Shown in pieces: positions 1 to 8,310 of a stretch of DNA of 64,000 bases (its first letter is position 1; every line of letters starts with the position of its first letter). The notes below the pieces were generated by a model. It searched no databases. It was given only the letters and a program-made list of their open reading frames with translations, and was not told the DNA's origin. Origin of the DNA: Mucilaginibacter pedocola (GTDB lineage: Bacteria > Bacteroidota > Bacteroidia > Sphingobacteriales > Sphingobacteriaceae). The position numbers and the translations under genes are program-made. The stretch covers positions 273,834 through 337,833 of the forward strand of contig NZ_MBTF01000038.1 in NCBI RefSeq assembly GCF_002013915.1, written 5' to 3'.

Positions 1-225
1 GTCTTCTATGAGCCCGGGTGTAATGGAGGTTAATTGCGTGCAGAATTTGCTTATCTGCGAGCGTTCGGGCATTACCAAAATCCCTCGGTTGGCGCTAATG
101 GCGCCGGTACCAACATCCAGCAGGCACACGCCTACTTCAATAATGTCGTTCTCCTGGCCGGGCGGGTTCCTCCCCTCCCAGCATGTGGCTTCAATATCCA
201 CCACTAAAATTTCCTCTGTTTTCAT
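1..225 (-). CDS. DEDDh-family 3'-5' exonuclease (KapD/ERI-1-like), N-terminal part only
   Basis: The gene starts at ATG 225 and runs off the left edge in frame, leaving 75 residues. The N-terminus carries the exonuclease I motif D10-I-E12-A-T-C-W, followed by NDIIEVGVCLLD and, further on, KFCTQLTSITP. This combination is typical of the ERI-1/KapD branch of DEDDh exonucleases, which trim single-stranded nucleic acid 3' ends using two metal ions held by acidic residues. The remaining catalytic motifs lie outside the window, so activity cannot be judged. The gene is divergent from pyrG. In B. subtilis KapD is linked to the KinA pathway, but no sporulation role is implied here. The family call is fairly safe; the substrate is unknown. 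Confidence 0.8.
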   Translation of the reverse strand, partial: MKTEEILVVDIEATCWEGRNPPGQENDIIEVGVCLLDVGTGAISANRGILVMPERSQISKFCTQLTSITPGLIED

Positions 226-300
226 TTTACTTTTTCTACATATTAAAAATTTATTTTTTAAAGCTTAAGCGACGGTACTCAAACCCTTTATCCTCGTGGT

Positions 301-334
301 TTCGCAGGGTCCTTTTTCAAAGAGACCCTGCGAA
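301..334. repeat. 11-bp perfect inverted repeat in the pyrG upstream spacer
   Basis: TTCGCAGGGTC (301-311) is the exact reverse complement of 324-334, with a 12-base loop. No T run follows, so it is not a classical terminator. It sits in the 332-bp spacer between the divergent exonuclease and pyrG, which otherwise holds only the pyrimidine repeat and the pyrG promoter. Confidence 0.6.
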
Positions 335-373
335 GACGGGAGTTTGCCTTTTATATTTCCTAAACTCTGTACG

Positions 374-448
374 TATCCAACTTTCCAACCTCTCTAACTT
401 TTCCAACCCTTCCAACTTCCTCCAACCAACTCTACCCCAACCTTTTCC
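374..448. repeat. Degenerate CCAAC/TTTCC pyrimidine repeat
   Basis: The plus strand reads as successive variants of TTCCAACY (ccaactttccaacctctc and so on), which is GTTGGAA-type on the other strand. A second tract of the same kind lies at 4331-4409. The two tracts precede pyrG and the exonuclease-GIY-YIG gene. The function is unknown; strand-slippage repeats are one possible origin. Confidence 0.6.
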
Positions 449-487
449 ACATTTGCATTTTTCACTCCCGAAAACCGTAAATTTTCT

Positions 488-495
488 TACTTTTG
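488..495 (+). promoter_or_regulatory. Bacteroidota minus-7 box for pyrG
   Basis: TACTTTTG matches TAnnTTTG exactly and lies 62 bases before the pyrG ATG. It supports starting pyrG at 558 rather than at the in-frame upstream codons. No convincing minus-33 TTTG at the usual distance was seen. Confidence 0.5.
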
Positions 496-557
496 TATCC
501 CGTACACAAACGTTCGGCAAGGGGTATTTCCACTGCCGGGATTTCAAAAAGATCTCA

Positions 558-2168
558 ATGACTAAATACATTTTTGTTACGGGTGGCGTTACCTCGTCGT
601 TAGGCAAGGGTATTATTTCCGCCTCATTAGCTAAACTCCTTCAGGCCCGCGGCTACCGCGTTACCATCCAGAAATTCGACCCGTACATCAATATCGATCC
701 GGGAACCCTTAACCCCTACGAGCATGGCGAATGCTATGTTACCGAAGACGGTGCCGAAACCGACCTGGACCTTGGCCACTACGAACGTTTCCTGAACACC
801 CCTACTTCAAAAGCCAATAACATTACTACCGGCCGTATCTACCAAAACGTTATAAATCGCGAACGCGAAGGCGCTTTCCTGGGTAAAACCGTGCAGGTAG
901 TACCGCATATAACCGACGAGATAAAGCGCAATATGCGCATCCTCGGCGAAACCGGCGATTACGATATTGTGATCACCGAGATAGGCGGTACCGTTGGCGA
1001 TATCGAATCTCTTCCCTTTGTTGAGGCCGTGCGCCAGTTTAAATGGGAAGCAGGCAGCGGTAACGCACTGGTTATCCACCTTACGCTGATACCTTTTCTG
1101 GCCGCAGCAGGAGAGCTGAAAACCAAGCCAACGCAGCACTCGGTTAAAATGCTTTTGGAGTATGGTATACAACCTGATATTCTGGTTTGCCGTACCGAGC
1201 ACCATATTAATGCCGATATCCGTAAAAAGATAGCCCTCTTCTGTAACGTAAATATCAACGCGGTTATCGAATCGATGGATGCGCCAAGCATTTACGATGT
1301 GCCGTTGCTGATGCTGAAAGAACAGCTGGACAAAACGGTGTTGACCAAACTAAAACTAAGCCACAAGAACGAGCCTAACCTGGATAACTGGAAAGGTTTC
1401 CTTGGCCGTTTGAAAAACCCAACCTCAGAAGTTCGCATTGGCCTGGTAGGTAAATATGTGGAGCTTCCCGATGCTTATAAATCTATCATAGAGGCATTTG
1501 TACACGCCGGTGCTACTAACGAGTGTAAGGTAAAAGTACAATACATCCCATCGGAACAATTAACTGTAGAGAATGCGGTTGATAAACTAAAAGGCCTGCA
1601 CGGCGTACTGGTTGCTCCCGGCTTTGGCGAGCGTGGTTTCGAAGGTAAAATTGAAGCTATACGCTATGTGCGTCAAAACAATATACCTTTCTTCGGTATC
1701 TGTTTGGGTATGCAATGCGCTGTGGTGGAATTTGGCCGCCACGTATTGGGCCTGCCAAATGCGAGCAGTACCGAAATGAACCCGAACACGCCGCACCCGG
1801 TTATTGCCATGATGGAAGACCAAAAGAACATTGTGAACATGGGTGGTACCATGCGTTTGGGCGCTTACCCATGCGACCTGAAAAAAGGCAGCAAGGCTTT
1901 CACTATTTACGGCAAACAACATATTACCGAACGCCACCGCCACCGTTATGAGTTTAATAACGAGTACATTAAACAATACGAAGCAGCCGGCCTAACCCCA
2001 TCGGGTATTAACCCCGAGAACGGTTTGGTGGAGATAGTTGAGCTTAAAAACCACCCGTTTTTTGTGGGTGCACAGTTCCACCCCGAATTAAAATCGACAG
2101 TTGCTAATCCGCACCCACTTTTTATTAACTTTGTCGCCGCTTCGCTGGCTTACGCCCGCAAGAAATAA
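558..2168 (+). CDS. pyrG: CTP synthase
   Basis: This enzyme makes CTP from UTP, ATP and glutamine, the last step of pyrimidine nucleotide synthesis. The protein is 536 residues, the usual length. The N-terminal amidoligase domain opens with KYIFVTGGVTSSLGKG (P-loop) followed by FDPYINIDPGTL. The C-terminal class I glutamine amidotransferase has nucleophile Cys382 in GICLGMQ and the His508/Glu510 pair in FHPEL. The reading frame is open much further upstream, but the family begins at MTKYIFVTGG and a minus-7 box lies at 488-495, so the start is set at 558. yidC follows after 89 bases on the same strand, possibly co-transcribed. All key residues are present and the call is secure. Confidence 0.98.
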   Translation: MTKYIFVTGGVTSSLGKGIISASLAKLLQARGYRVTIQKFDPYINIDPGTLNPYEHGECYVTEDGAETDLDLGHYERFLNTPTSKANNITTGRIYQNVINREREGAFLGKTVQVVPHITDEIKRNMRILGETGDYDIVITEIGGTVGDIESLPFVEAVRQFKWEAGSGNALVIHLTLIPFLAAAGELKTKPTQHSVKMLLEYGIQPDILVCRTEHHINADIRKKIALFCNVNINAVIESMDAPSIYDVPLLMLKEQLDKTVLTKLKLSHKNEPNLDNWKGFLGRLKNPTSEVRIGLVGKYVELPDAYKSIIEAFVHAGATNECKVKVQYIPSEQLTVENAVDKLKGLHGVLVAPGFGERGFEGKIEAIRYVRQNNIPFFGICLGMQCAVVEFGRHVLGLPNASSTEMNPNTPHPVIAMMEDQKNIVNMGGTMRLGAYPCDLKKGSKAFTIYGKQHITERHRHRYEFNNEYIKQYEAAGLTPSGINPENGLVEIVELKNHPFFVGAQFHPELKSTVANPHPLFINFVAASLAYARKK

Positions 2169-2257
2169 TATTGAGTAAAACAAAGTAAAAGAGTGTATTG
2201 GCCCATGCCTGGCTGTAACAAATAAGCTGCGCAAGGGTCAATACCATATATTAGATA

Positions 2258-4069
2258 ATGGATAGAAATACGTTTACAGGGTTATTCCTGATCATGATCA
2301 TCATGGGTGCCTCTATTTATTTTATGAAGCCCAGCGAAGAGGCCATAAAAAAAGAACAGGAACGCGCCCACCAGGACTCGCTAAAAAAAGCAGGCGTAAA
2401 ACAGGCTGCTACCGCGAAGTTCGACACCTCAAAACAGAGCGCCGTAGTTGATTCGGCCGTGTTAAAAAGCCCGTTCGGTGCAGCAACCGTTGGTAAAGAA
2501 GAGTTTGTGACCGTTGAGAACGACGAGCTTGCCCTGCAAATTTCTACCAAAGGCGGCCGCGTATATTCGGCACAACTAAAAAACTACAAAACCTTCGATA
2601 AAAAACCGCTGGTATTGTTCAATGGCGATAAGAATAGCTTCGGCCTGAATTTCAGCGCGCTGGGTAAGGTTATCAACACCAACGATCTTTACTTCAGCCC
2701 AAGTCCTACCAGCCTTAAAGTTGCCGGTAAAGATTCTGCCTCGGTAACCCTGCGCTTAAGCTACAGCCCTACGCAGTATATCGATTATATATACAGCCTT
2801 AAAGGCACCGGCTTTAAACTGGGCCTAACCGTAAAACCGGTTGGGTTAGACCAGGTAATTGCCAACAGTGGTACCCTGAACCTGAACTGGGCAGCAAGCC
2901 TGCAAAAACAGGAAAAGGATATTAAAATGGAGCGCCAATACTCTACCGTGTATTATAAAAATACCGATAACGAGGTAGATTACCTGAGCGAAACCAAAGA
3001 CGAAGCAAAACCCATCACCGATAAAAAGATGCAGTGGGTGGCCTTTAAACAGCACTTCTTCTCTAATGTGCTTATTGCGCCAACCGGTATCAACAAAACT
3101 AACATAGCCGTTGCTACCGATTTTAACGATACTACCGATGTAAAACAAATGAAGGCAGAGCTGGCTTTGGGCCGCGATGCTTTGGGTGCAACACCGCTTA
3201 CTTTCTACTTCGGCCCTAACCGTTACAATACGCTGAAAGACCAGGGTTACGACCTGCAAAAATTGGTTAACCTGGGCTGGGGACCGCTTAAATATATCAA
3301 CCAGTTTGCCACCCTGCCTATCTTCAACTTCCTGAACGGGCTTAACTGGAATTACGGTTTAATTATTTTGGCGCTTACCGTTATCCTGAAATTGGTACTA
3401 TCGCCGCTTACTTATAAATCGTACCTGTCAATGGCTAAAATGCGTGTGCTAAAGCCGGAGATGGACGAGATAAAAGCCAAAGTGGGCGAGGATAACCCTA
3501 CCCTGCTACAGCAGGAATACCTGAAGCTTTACAAGAAGGCCGGCGTAAATCCATTGGGCGGTTGCTTGCCATTGGTTATACAAATGCCTATCGTGATTGC
3601 ATTCTTCCGCTTCTTCCCAAGCTTGTTTGAACTGCGTGGCGAAAGCTTCCTGTGGATGCACGACCTTTCTACTTACGATTCGGTTATCACCTTCGCGCCA
3701 ATATTCGGCGTTAGCCACATCAGCTTGATGTGTTTGCTAATGACCATCTCTACGTTGATTTACACCTATTTCAACAACCAGATATCGGGCGCTACAGGCC
3801 AAATGAAATACATAGGGTACATCACCCCTATCATATTTCTGGTAACACTGAACAGCTACCCTGCCGGTTTGAACTACTATTACTTCCTGGCCAACATGTT
3901 CACCTTCGCGCAGCAATACCTCATCAAATTTATGGTTGATGATAAAAAGATACACGCGCAGATACAGGAAAACAAAAAGAAGCCTGAAGACAAAAAGAAA
4001 AAAGGCGGCTTCGGTGCCAAGCTGGAAGAAATGATGCGCGAGCAACAGAAACTTCAGCAGAAGAAGTAG
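2258..4069 (+). CDS. yidC: Membrane protein insertase YidC
   Basis: YidC inserts and folds inner-membrane proteins, alone or with SecYEG. At 603 residues this matches the long Gram-negative form. It has an N-terminal signal-anchor helix (about residues 5-22), then a large periplasmic beta domain. The conserved C-terminal 60KD-IMP domain (about residues 350-570) contains LKLVLSPLTYKSYLSMAKM, NPLGGCLPLVIQMPIVIAFF and a final pair of helices. The tail is strongly basic (KKKPEDKKKKGG and later QQKLQQKK), as expected for ribosome contact. It follows pyrG by 89 bases and ends at a strong terminator at 4132-4162. SecDF, its usual export partner, is at 41.8 kb. Confidence 0.97.
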   Translation: MDRNTFTGLFLIMIIMGASIYFMKPSEEAIKKEQERAHQDSLKKAGVKQAATAKFDTSKQSAVVDSAVLKSPFGAATVGKEEFVTVENDELALQISTKGGRVYSAQLKNYKTFDKKPLVLFNGDKNSFGLNFSALGKVINTNDLYFSPSPTSLKVAGKDSASVTLRLSYSPTQYIDYIYSLKGTGFKLGLTVKPVGLDQVIANSGTLNLNWAASLQKQEKDIKMERQYSTVYYKNTDNEVDYLSETKDEAKPITDKKMQWVAFKQHFFSNVLIAPTGINKTNIAVATDFNDTTDVKQMKAELALGRDALGATPLTFYFGPNRYNTLKDQGYDLQKLVNLGWGPLKYINQFATLPIFNFLNGLNWNYGLIILALTVILKLVLSPLTYKSYLSMAKMRVLKPEMDEIKAKVGEDNPTLLQQEYLKLYKKAGVNPLGGCLPLVIQMPIVIAFFRFFPSLFELRGESFLWMHDLSTYDSVITFAPIFGVSHISLMCLLMTISTLIYTYFNNQISGATGQMKYIGYITPIIFLVTLNSYPAGLNYYYFLANMFTFAQQYLIKFMVDDKKIHAQIQENKKKPEDKKKKGGFGAKLEEMMREQQKLQQKK

Positions 4070-4075
4070 GTTTAA

Positions 4076-4110
4076 AGTCGGAAGTCTGCAGTCGGAAAAG
4101 TCCGAAAGAC
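4076..4110. repeat. AGTCGGAA/AGTCCGAA short-repeat tract after yidC
   Basis: A run of variants of AGTCGGAA and AGTCCGAA starts 7 bases after the yidC stop. Related tracts follow purS (14626-14662) and lapA (38584-38772). It lies between the stop codon and the hairpin terminator. Confidence 0.55.
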
Positions 4111-4131
4111 GAAAATCTTTACAAATATTTT

Positions 4132-4162
4132 AGCCCGGATGGCAATGCTATCCGGGCTTTTT
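4132..4162 (+). terminator. Rho-independent terminator of yidC
   Basis: AGCCCGGAT (4132-4140) pairs perfectly with ATCCGGGCT across a 9-base loop and is followed by TTTTT. Confidence 0.85.
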
Positions 4163-4182
4163 GTTTGGTTAATTAACCAACA

Positions 4183-4317
4183 TGTCATTGCGAGCGATAG
4201 CGCGGCAATCTCATAGGACGCTCCACTATACAAGGTTTAGCCACCGCGACGGGACTGTCCTATGAGATTGCCACGTCGCCCTCTCGCTCCCCCCCTACGC
4301 CGCTCCTCGCAATGACA
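4183..4317. repeat. Long palindromic REP-like element (TGTCATTGCGAG type)
   Basis: The element opens with TGTCATTGCGAGCG and closes with the complementary CTCGCAATGACA. Inside, GCAATCTCATAGGAC pairs with GTCCTATGAGATTGC. The stem is interrupted and over 130 bp in all. It occupies much of the 384-bp spacer between yidC and the next gene. By general appearance it is a dispersed Bacteroidota repeat; no second copy of this exact type was seen in the window, though 5843-6005 is similar in design. Confidence 0.7.
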
Positions 4318-4330
4318 AAGTGGAAACATT

Positions 4331-4409
4331 TTAACCTTTCCAACTTTTCTAACCCTTCCAACCTCTCCAACTTTTTCAACCTTTCCAACCCTTCCAACTA
4401 TTTTCAACC
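4331..4409. repeat. Degenerate CCAAC/TTTCC pyrimidine repeat, second tract
   Basis: About ten successive variants of TTTCCAACC fill this stretch, matching the tract at 374-448. It ends about 30 bases before the minus-7 box of the downstream gene. Confidence 0.65.
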
Positions 4410-4441
4410 AAAATCAACTAAATATATTAGCAAAATAATAG

Positions 4442-4449
4442 TACATTTG
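4442..4449 (+). promoter_or_regulatory. Minus-7 box almost abutting the start codon
   Basis: TACATTTG fits TAnnTTTG and ends only 4 bases before the ATG at 4454. If used, the transcript would have a leader of a couple of bases at most. Confidence 0.45.
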
Positions 4450-4453
4450 AAAT

Positions 4454-5818
4454 ATGTACGCCATAGTGGATATTGAGACGACGGGAGGGCATGCCAGTGC
4501 AAATGGCATTACCGAGATAGCTATTTGCATACACGACGGTAAAAAAATTACTCGCCGGTTCGAAACATTGGTAAACCCGCAGCGGGATATCCCGGTGTAT
4601 ATCCGCGCCTTAACCGGTATTACCAACGAGATGGTGGCCAAAGCGCCGCTTTTTGAGGATGTGGCGCACGAGATATTTCACCTGCTGAAAGGGCAGATAT
4701 TTGTGGCCCATAACGTCAACTTCGATTATTCTTTTCTGCGTTACCACCTTAATGCCGCAGGGTATGAGCTGAATGCTAATAAACTTTGCACCGTACGATT
4801 GGGGCGTAAGATAATGCCGGGGCTTATGTCGTACAGTTTGGGTAAGCTATGCTCCCACTTTGGCATCAGCAATAATAGCCGCCACCGCGCCATGGGCGAT
4901 GCTGAGGCTACGGCAGAATTGTTCAACCTGTATTTGAAGAATGATAAGGAAAATCATATCGGCCAGGCTTTAAAAATTACATCCAAAGAACAACGCCTTC
5001 CGGCCAACCTGCCCAAGGCTGATATAGATGCCCTGCCTTGGTCGCCGGGGGTGTATTACTTTCATGATGAGAAGGGCAAGGTAGTTTACGTAGGCAAGGC
5101 CAAAAACCTGAAGAAACGTGTTTGTAGCCACTTTACAGGCAACAACCCGGGCTTACAGCGGCAGGAGTTTTTAAAGAGCATCCACCGCATAAGCCATCAG
5201 GTTTGCGGTACCGAACTAATAGCTTTTGTGCTGGAAGCCGTAGAAATAAAACGCCTTTGGCCCAAGTACAACCGCTCGCTCAAACGCTTCGAGAATACCT
5301 ACGGCCTTTACGCCTATGAGGACCAACGCGGCTATATGCGCCTGGCGGTTGATAAGCACCGCAAACACATGCCATCGGTGTACGCCTGTAATTCGTTACT
5401 GGAGGGCTATAACCTGCTCAATAAGCTGATAGAAACCTTCGGGCTGTGCCCCAAAATGTGCTTCGTGCAAAAGAACGACCAGCCCTGCACCGGCAATAGC
5501 ACCACCGGCTGCGCCTGCGACGGGCAGGAAGCACCCGAAGAATATAACCTAAAAGTAGAAGCCGCTATAGACGAACTTAAAAAAGCCCTCCCCACCTTCG
5601 CCATCCGCGATGAAGGCCGAACTGATGATGAGCACAGCTGCATCCTGATAGAAGAAGGTCGTTTTTATGGTATGGGCTATATCTCCCACTACTTCGAGGC
5701 TAATAACATACAGCAACTCAAAAACTACCTCACCCCATATCCGGGGAATGACTATATCAAAAACATCGTAACGGGCTACGCGAGCAGGTTTCCGGAGCGG
5801 AAGGTAAGTTTTGTGTAG
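4454..5818 (+). CDS. Exonuclease-GIY-YIG endonuclease fusion (DnaQ-like plus UvrC N-terminal-like)
   Basis: The 454-residue protein joins two nuclease modules. Residues 1-170 form a DEDDh exonuclease like the epsilon subunit of DNA polymerase III, with D6-I-E8-T-T-G, then FVAHNVNFDYSFLR, and HRAMGDAEATAELF carrying the last His and Asp. From about residue 199 a GIY-YIG domain begins with GVYYFHDEKGKVVYVGKAKN, the arrangement used by UvrC and Cho to cut DNA. A cysteine-rich patch (CPKMCFVQKNDQPCTG, then CACDG, about residues 333-360) could bind a metal. There is no UvrBC or HhH region, so it is more Cho-like than UvrC-like. A repair role is inferred from the domains. The start is fixed by the exonuclease motif beginning at residue 2. 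Confidence 0.85.
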   Translation: MYAIVDIETTGGHASANGITEIAICIHDGKKITRRFETLVNPQRDIPVYIRALTGITNEMVAKAPLFEDVAHEIFHLLKGQIFVAHNVNFDYSFLRYHLNAAGYELNANKLCTVRLGRKIMPGLMSYSLGKLCSHFGISNNSRHRAMGDAEATAELFNLYLKNDKENHIGQALKITSKEQRLPANLPKADIDALPWSPGVYYFHDEKGKVVYVGKAKNLKKRVCSHFTGNNPGLQRQEFLKSIHRISHQVCGTELIAFVLEAVEIKRLWPKYNRSLKRFENTYGLYAYEDQRGYMRLAVDKHRKHMPSVYACNSLLEGYNLLNKLIETFGLCPKMCFVQKNDQPCTGNSTTGCACDGQEAPEEYNLKVEAAIDELKKALPTFAIRDEGRTDDEHSCILIEEGRFYGMGYISHYFEANNIQQLKNYLTPYPGNDYIKNIVTGYASRFPERKVSFV

Positions 5819-5842
5819 ACGATGAGCATCGTTTCTCCACCA

Positions 5843-6005
5843 TGTCATCTCGAACGAGCGGAATGGATAGTGTGCGCAGGGGCGAGGAGAGAACTTGTTC
5901 AATATGCAAAGGCACCATGCAAATCCACAATGCATGCGTTAATGCATTAGCGTTCATACTTAACTGAACAAGATATCTCGTCGCTTCGCTTCCCTCGATA
6001 TGACA
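5843..6005. repeat. Palindromic REP-like element (TGTCATCTCGAACGAG type)
   Basis: The left end TGTCATCTCGAACGAGCG is partly complementary to the right end CCCTCGATATGACA. Inside, GAGAGAACTTGTTCA mirrors TGAACAAGATATCTC. It fills the spacer after the exonuclease-GIY-YIG gene and resembles 4183-4317 in architecture but not in sequence. Confidence 0.6.
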
Positions 6006-6070
6006 ATTTTGGAAAACAATCCAATTTCTCGCAGGTTAATATATTATCATTTTAATATACAAAACCTATT

Positions 6071-6604
6071 ATGGACAGCATTAACCAACAACAACCCGAA
6101 CATAATTTTGAGAACCTGGAAGGCAACGAAGCCTGGAAGAAACTGAAGGAAATGGCAGAAGGCAGCAGCTGCTTCTTCTGCAGTAATATCCGCACGGGGC
6201 TACCTTTTTCTACTCGCCCTATGGCGCCCCAAAAGATAGATGATAACGGCGACCTGTGGTTCCTGAGCGCTAACGACAGCCACAAAAACGCCGAGATAAA
6301 GTCCGACCCAATGGTGCAGCTGTTGTTCCAGGGATCAAAATACTCCGACTTCCTGAACATTTATGGCATAGCCGAAATAACCGAAGACAAAGAAAAAATA
6401 AAAGAATTATGGGAGCCGGTATTAAAAGTATGGTTCACCGAAGGCGTTGATGATCCGCGCATATCCGTAATAAAAGTAAGCCCAACACAAGGCTATTATT
6501 GGGATAACAAACACGGCAACGCCATAGCCTTTGTAAAACAACTGGTAGGCGCTGCGATAGGTAAAACGTTAGATGATTCGATAGAAGGGCAACTAAAGCC
6601 GTAA
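6071..6604 (+). CDS. Pyridoxamine 5'-phosphate oxidase-like flavin-binding protein (general stress protein 26 type)
   Basis: This 177-residue protein has the split-barrel PPOX-like fold. NLEGNEAWKKLKEMAEG opens the domain, RPMAPQKIDDNGDLWFLS forms the first strands, and VQLLFQGSKYSDFLNIYG is the characteristic flavin-site region. DPRISVIKVSPTQGYYWD ends the barrel and a short helix follows. Proteins of this group (B. subtilis YdaG-like) bind FMN or FAD and are often induced by stress; the substrate is usually unknown. It stands alone between two repeat elements. It is not the biosynthetic PdxH, which is longer and carries other substrate residues. The family call is firm, the role is not. Confidence 0.85.
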   Translation: MDSINQQQPEHNFENLEGNEAWKKLKEMAEGSSCFFCSNIRTGLPFSTRPMAPQKIDDNGDLWFLSANDSHKNAEIKSDPMVQLLFQGSKYSDFLNIYGIAEITEDKEKIKELWEPVLKVWFTEGVDDPRISVIKVSPTQGYYWDNKHGNAIAFVKQLVGAAIGKTLDDSIEGQLKP

Positions 6605-6623
6605 ATCACAAATCGGCTATTTA

Positions 6624-6834
6624 AACGCGGAGGGCGCAGAGTTTTACACAGAGATTCACAGAGCCTGTAATGCGGTTATTTTATCACGCCAAGACGCCAA
6701 GCCGCAAAGAAAAAATTAAAAAACTTTGCGCCTTGGCGTCTTTGCATGAAATTAAATTGAAATTTCTCTCTCTTTCACCAATTTGCAAATCTCTCTGCGG
6801 ATCTCCGTGAAATCTCTGCGAACTCCGTGGTTAA
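6624..6834. repeat. Dispersed composite repeat, copy A
   Basis: Outer parts carry CGCGGAGGGCGCAGAG and the complementary-type CTCTGCGAACTCCGTGGTTAA. The centre has a long hairpin in which CGCCAAGACGCCAAG pairs with CTTGGCGTCTTTGC. Its reverse complement is nearly identical over about 100 bases to part of 23140-23348, so the two are copies of one element in opposite orientation. It fills the spacer between two convergent genes. Confidence 0.8.
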
Positions 6835-6840
6835 TAACGA

Positions 6841-7806
6841 CTATAGTCCGGCTAAAGGCCAAACCACCTGCTTTATAAACTGCTCGTGAAACAACAAGGG
6901 CATCGGCACAATCAACCAAAAGAAAACCCAAACACGAGCAACTAATTTATTCTGCAATAAGGTAATTCCCCGGCTTTGCATAGACCGTTCGGCGATCACT
7001 AATGCCCCCTGTATGGCAAAATACAAAGTGGGCAAGCCGTAACCCGCATTTACAGGGAGGCTTAGCGCCAACTCGTGCAGGAAGCCCGAGAAGATAAAAG
7101 ATATCATCAGCGCAACCGGTGTCCCTACCCTTTTACGGAGCGGACGGAAGATGGCAACAGAAGTCATTTCGCTGAATGCAATATTCCAGCGTTTGCTCCA
7201 AAGCTCAGTTAGGCTGAGCGCTTTTGCGGGTTGGCGGAACAGATAGTAGGTGTTCACGCCCGAGAAACGCCACATACCGGCGCTGATGCTCAGGAAACCA
7301 AAATGCAGGATAAGGCTTAAGCCTACCAATAATACGGGCGTTACCAATACGTAGGTAAGCGATGCAGCTAAACGTAAAGCCACTATACCATGGGCAGCCA
7401 ATAGCAACAAACCGCCAAATACGATTCGGCTGATACCAAACACCACCATGTCCCGACCGCCCGGTAATGCGGGTTTGCCTAAGGTTTCGAAGGGTTGTGC
7501 ACGCATCCCCACCCAGCCAATAGCGTAAGTAAGCCATTGCTTGTAAGTAAGTGTAAGCGGTTTATTTTTGTAGCCTTCCGCTACGGCAATAACCTTCATC
7601 CCGTTGAATGTTGTAGCAATAATGGCCAACATTTGTAGGATGGGGTGATAGTTAACAAAGGTGAGATACACCGCAACAATGCTTGCAGCAAGCAATACCC
7701 AAGCTGCAAATATCAATCGCCGCCTTATAAAGGCATACCCTGCCAGCACAATAGACAAATTGGAAAAAGCGAAATAACCAAGGTCTGTAAACAATTGTGC
7801 TTTCAT
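6841..7806 (-). CDS. Membrane-bound O-acyltransferase of the wax-synthase type
   Basis: The product is 321 residues with about eight hydrophobic segments. The C-terminal half has the wax-synthase/MBOAT signature ELWSKRWNIAFSEM followed by FIFSGFLHELALSLP, where the His is the expected catalytic residue. Enzymes of this family move acyl groups from acyl-CoA to a lipid or alcohol within the membrane; the acceptor cannot be predicted. The frame is open for ten more codons upstream, but I choose ATG 7806 because it overlaps the stop of the upstream gene as ATGA. That overlap implies translational coupling with the four-helix protein, which may be its partner. No hydrolase or lipid carrier gene adjoins. 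Confidence 0.82.
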   Translation of the reverse strand: MKAQLFTDLGYFAFSNLSIVLAGYAFIRRRLIFAAWVLLAASIVAVYLTFVNYHPILQMLAIIATTFNGMKVIAVAEGYKNKPLTLTYKQWLTYAIGWVGMRAQPFETLGKPALPGGRDMVVFGISRIVFGGLLLLAAHGIVALRLAASLTYVLVTPVLLVGLSLILHFGFLSISAGMWRFSGVNTYYLFRQPAKALSLTELWSKRWNIAFSEMTSVAIFRPLRKRVGTPVALMISFIFSGFLHELALSLPVNAGYGLPTLYFAIQGALVIAERSMQSRGITLLQNKLVARVWVFFWLIVPMPLLFHEQFIKQVVWPLAGL

Positions 7807-8231
7807 AATACTTGCAAGTTTAAATAAAACACCCAACTATAGATCAGGCTAAGCGCTATGAAAAGCGTGGTCAGCAACACCTCTGCCAACAAATTAAACC
7901 CACCTTTAGGGAATGCGCTCCTGTCGAAATAAAAGAACTGGCAAAGCACTCTCGATATCCAATATACGGCAATAAAACCGGTAAGCAGCGCCGCCAGTCG
8001 GGACCCATCGAGCAAATCACCGACCGCAAAGAACGTTACCAGCCCCAGGCATAGGTTTATTACTAAAATGTATGCCCCATGCACCCAAACCATTTGCTTT
8101 ACAACGGTTTTCAACTTCGCCAGTTCGCCGTTCCAACCCAATACTTTGGGAATGAACACGCTCGCCACAGCCAGCACTATCTGCGCCAAACCTGCCAGCT
8201 GCAATAATTGATAGGTTAATACTTTATCCAT
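7803..8231 (-). CDS. Four-helix membrane protein of unknown function, partner of the MBOAT gene
   Basis: This 142-residue protein has four predicted membrane helices (about residues 8-28, 47-70, 78-98 and 118-138) and no catalytic motif I recognise. A GLAQIVLAVASVFIPKVLGW segment and a PKGGFNLLAEVLL segment are its most distinctive parts. Its stop codon overlaps the start of the acyltransferase (ATGA), so the two are almost certainly one operon. A minus-7 box at 8253-8260 sits 21 bases before the start codon. Function unknown; a subunit or helper of the acyltransferase is an inference from coupling alone. Confidence 0.75.
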   Translation of the reverse strand: MDKVLTYQLLQLAGLAQIVLAVASVFIPKVLGWNGELAKLKTVVKQMVWVHGAYILVINLCLGLVTFFAVGDLLDGSRLAALLTGFIAVYWISRVLCQFFYFDRSAFPKGGFNLLAEVLLTTLFIALSLIYSWVFYLNLQVL

Positions 8232-8252
8232 CGCGTTTATAATTTAACACGA

Positions 8253-8260
8253 CAAATGTA
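8253..8260 (-). promoter_or_regulatory. Minus-7 box for the four-helix/MBOAT operon
   Basis: On the minus strand TACATTTG matches TAnnTTTG and lies 21 bases before the ATG at 8231. Confidence 0.5.
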
Positions 8261-8310
8261 ATTACAATTCTGAATTTTCAAAATATATTGAAAATATAAT
8301 TTTATATTTA

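Noticed and set aside
183..557. N-terminal extension of pyrG in the same frame
   Set aside because: It adds 125 residues of low-complexity sequence through the pyrimidine repeat. CTP synthase begins at MTKYIFVTGG, and a promoter box lies inside the extension.
4183..4317. Long palindromes considered as CRISPR or tRNA-like structures
   Set aside because: Single palindromic units without regular spacers and without tRNA conserved bases.
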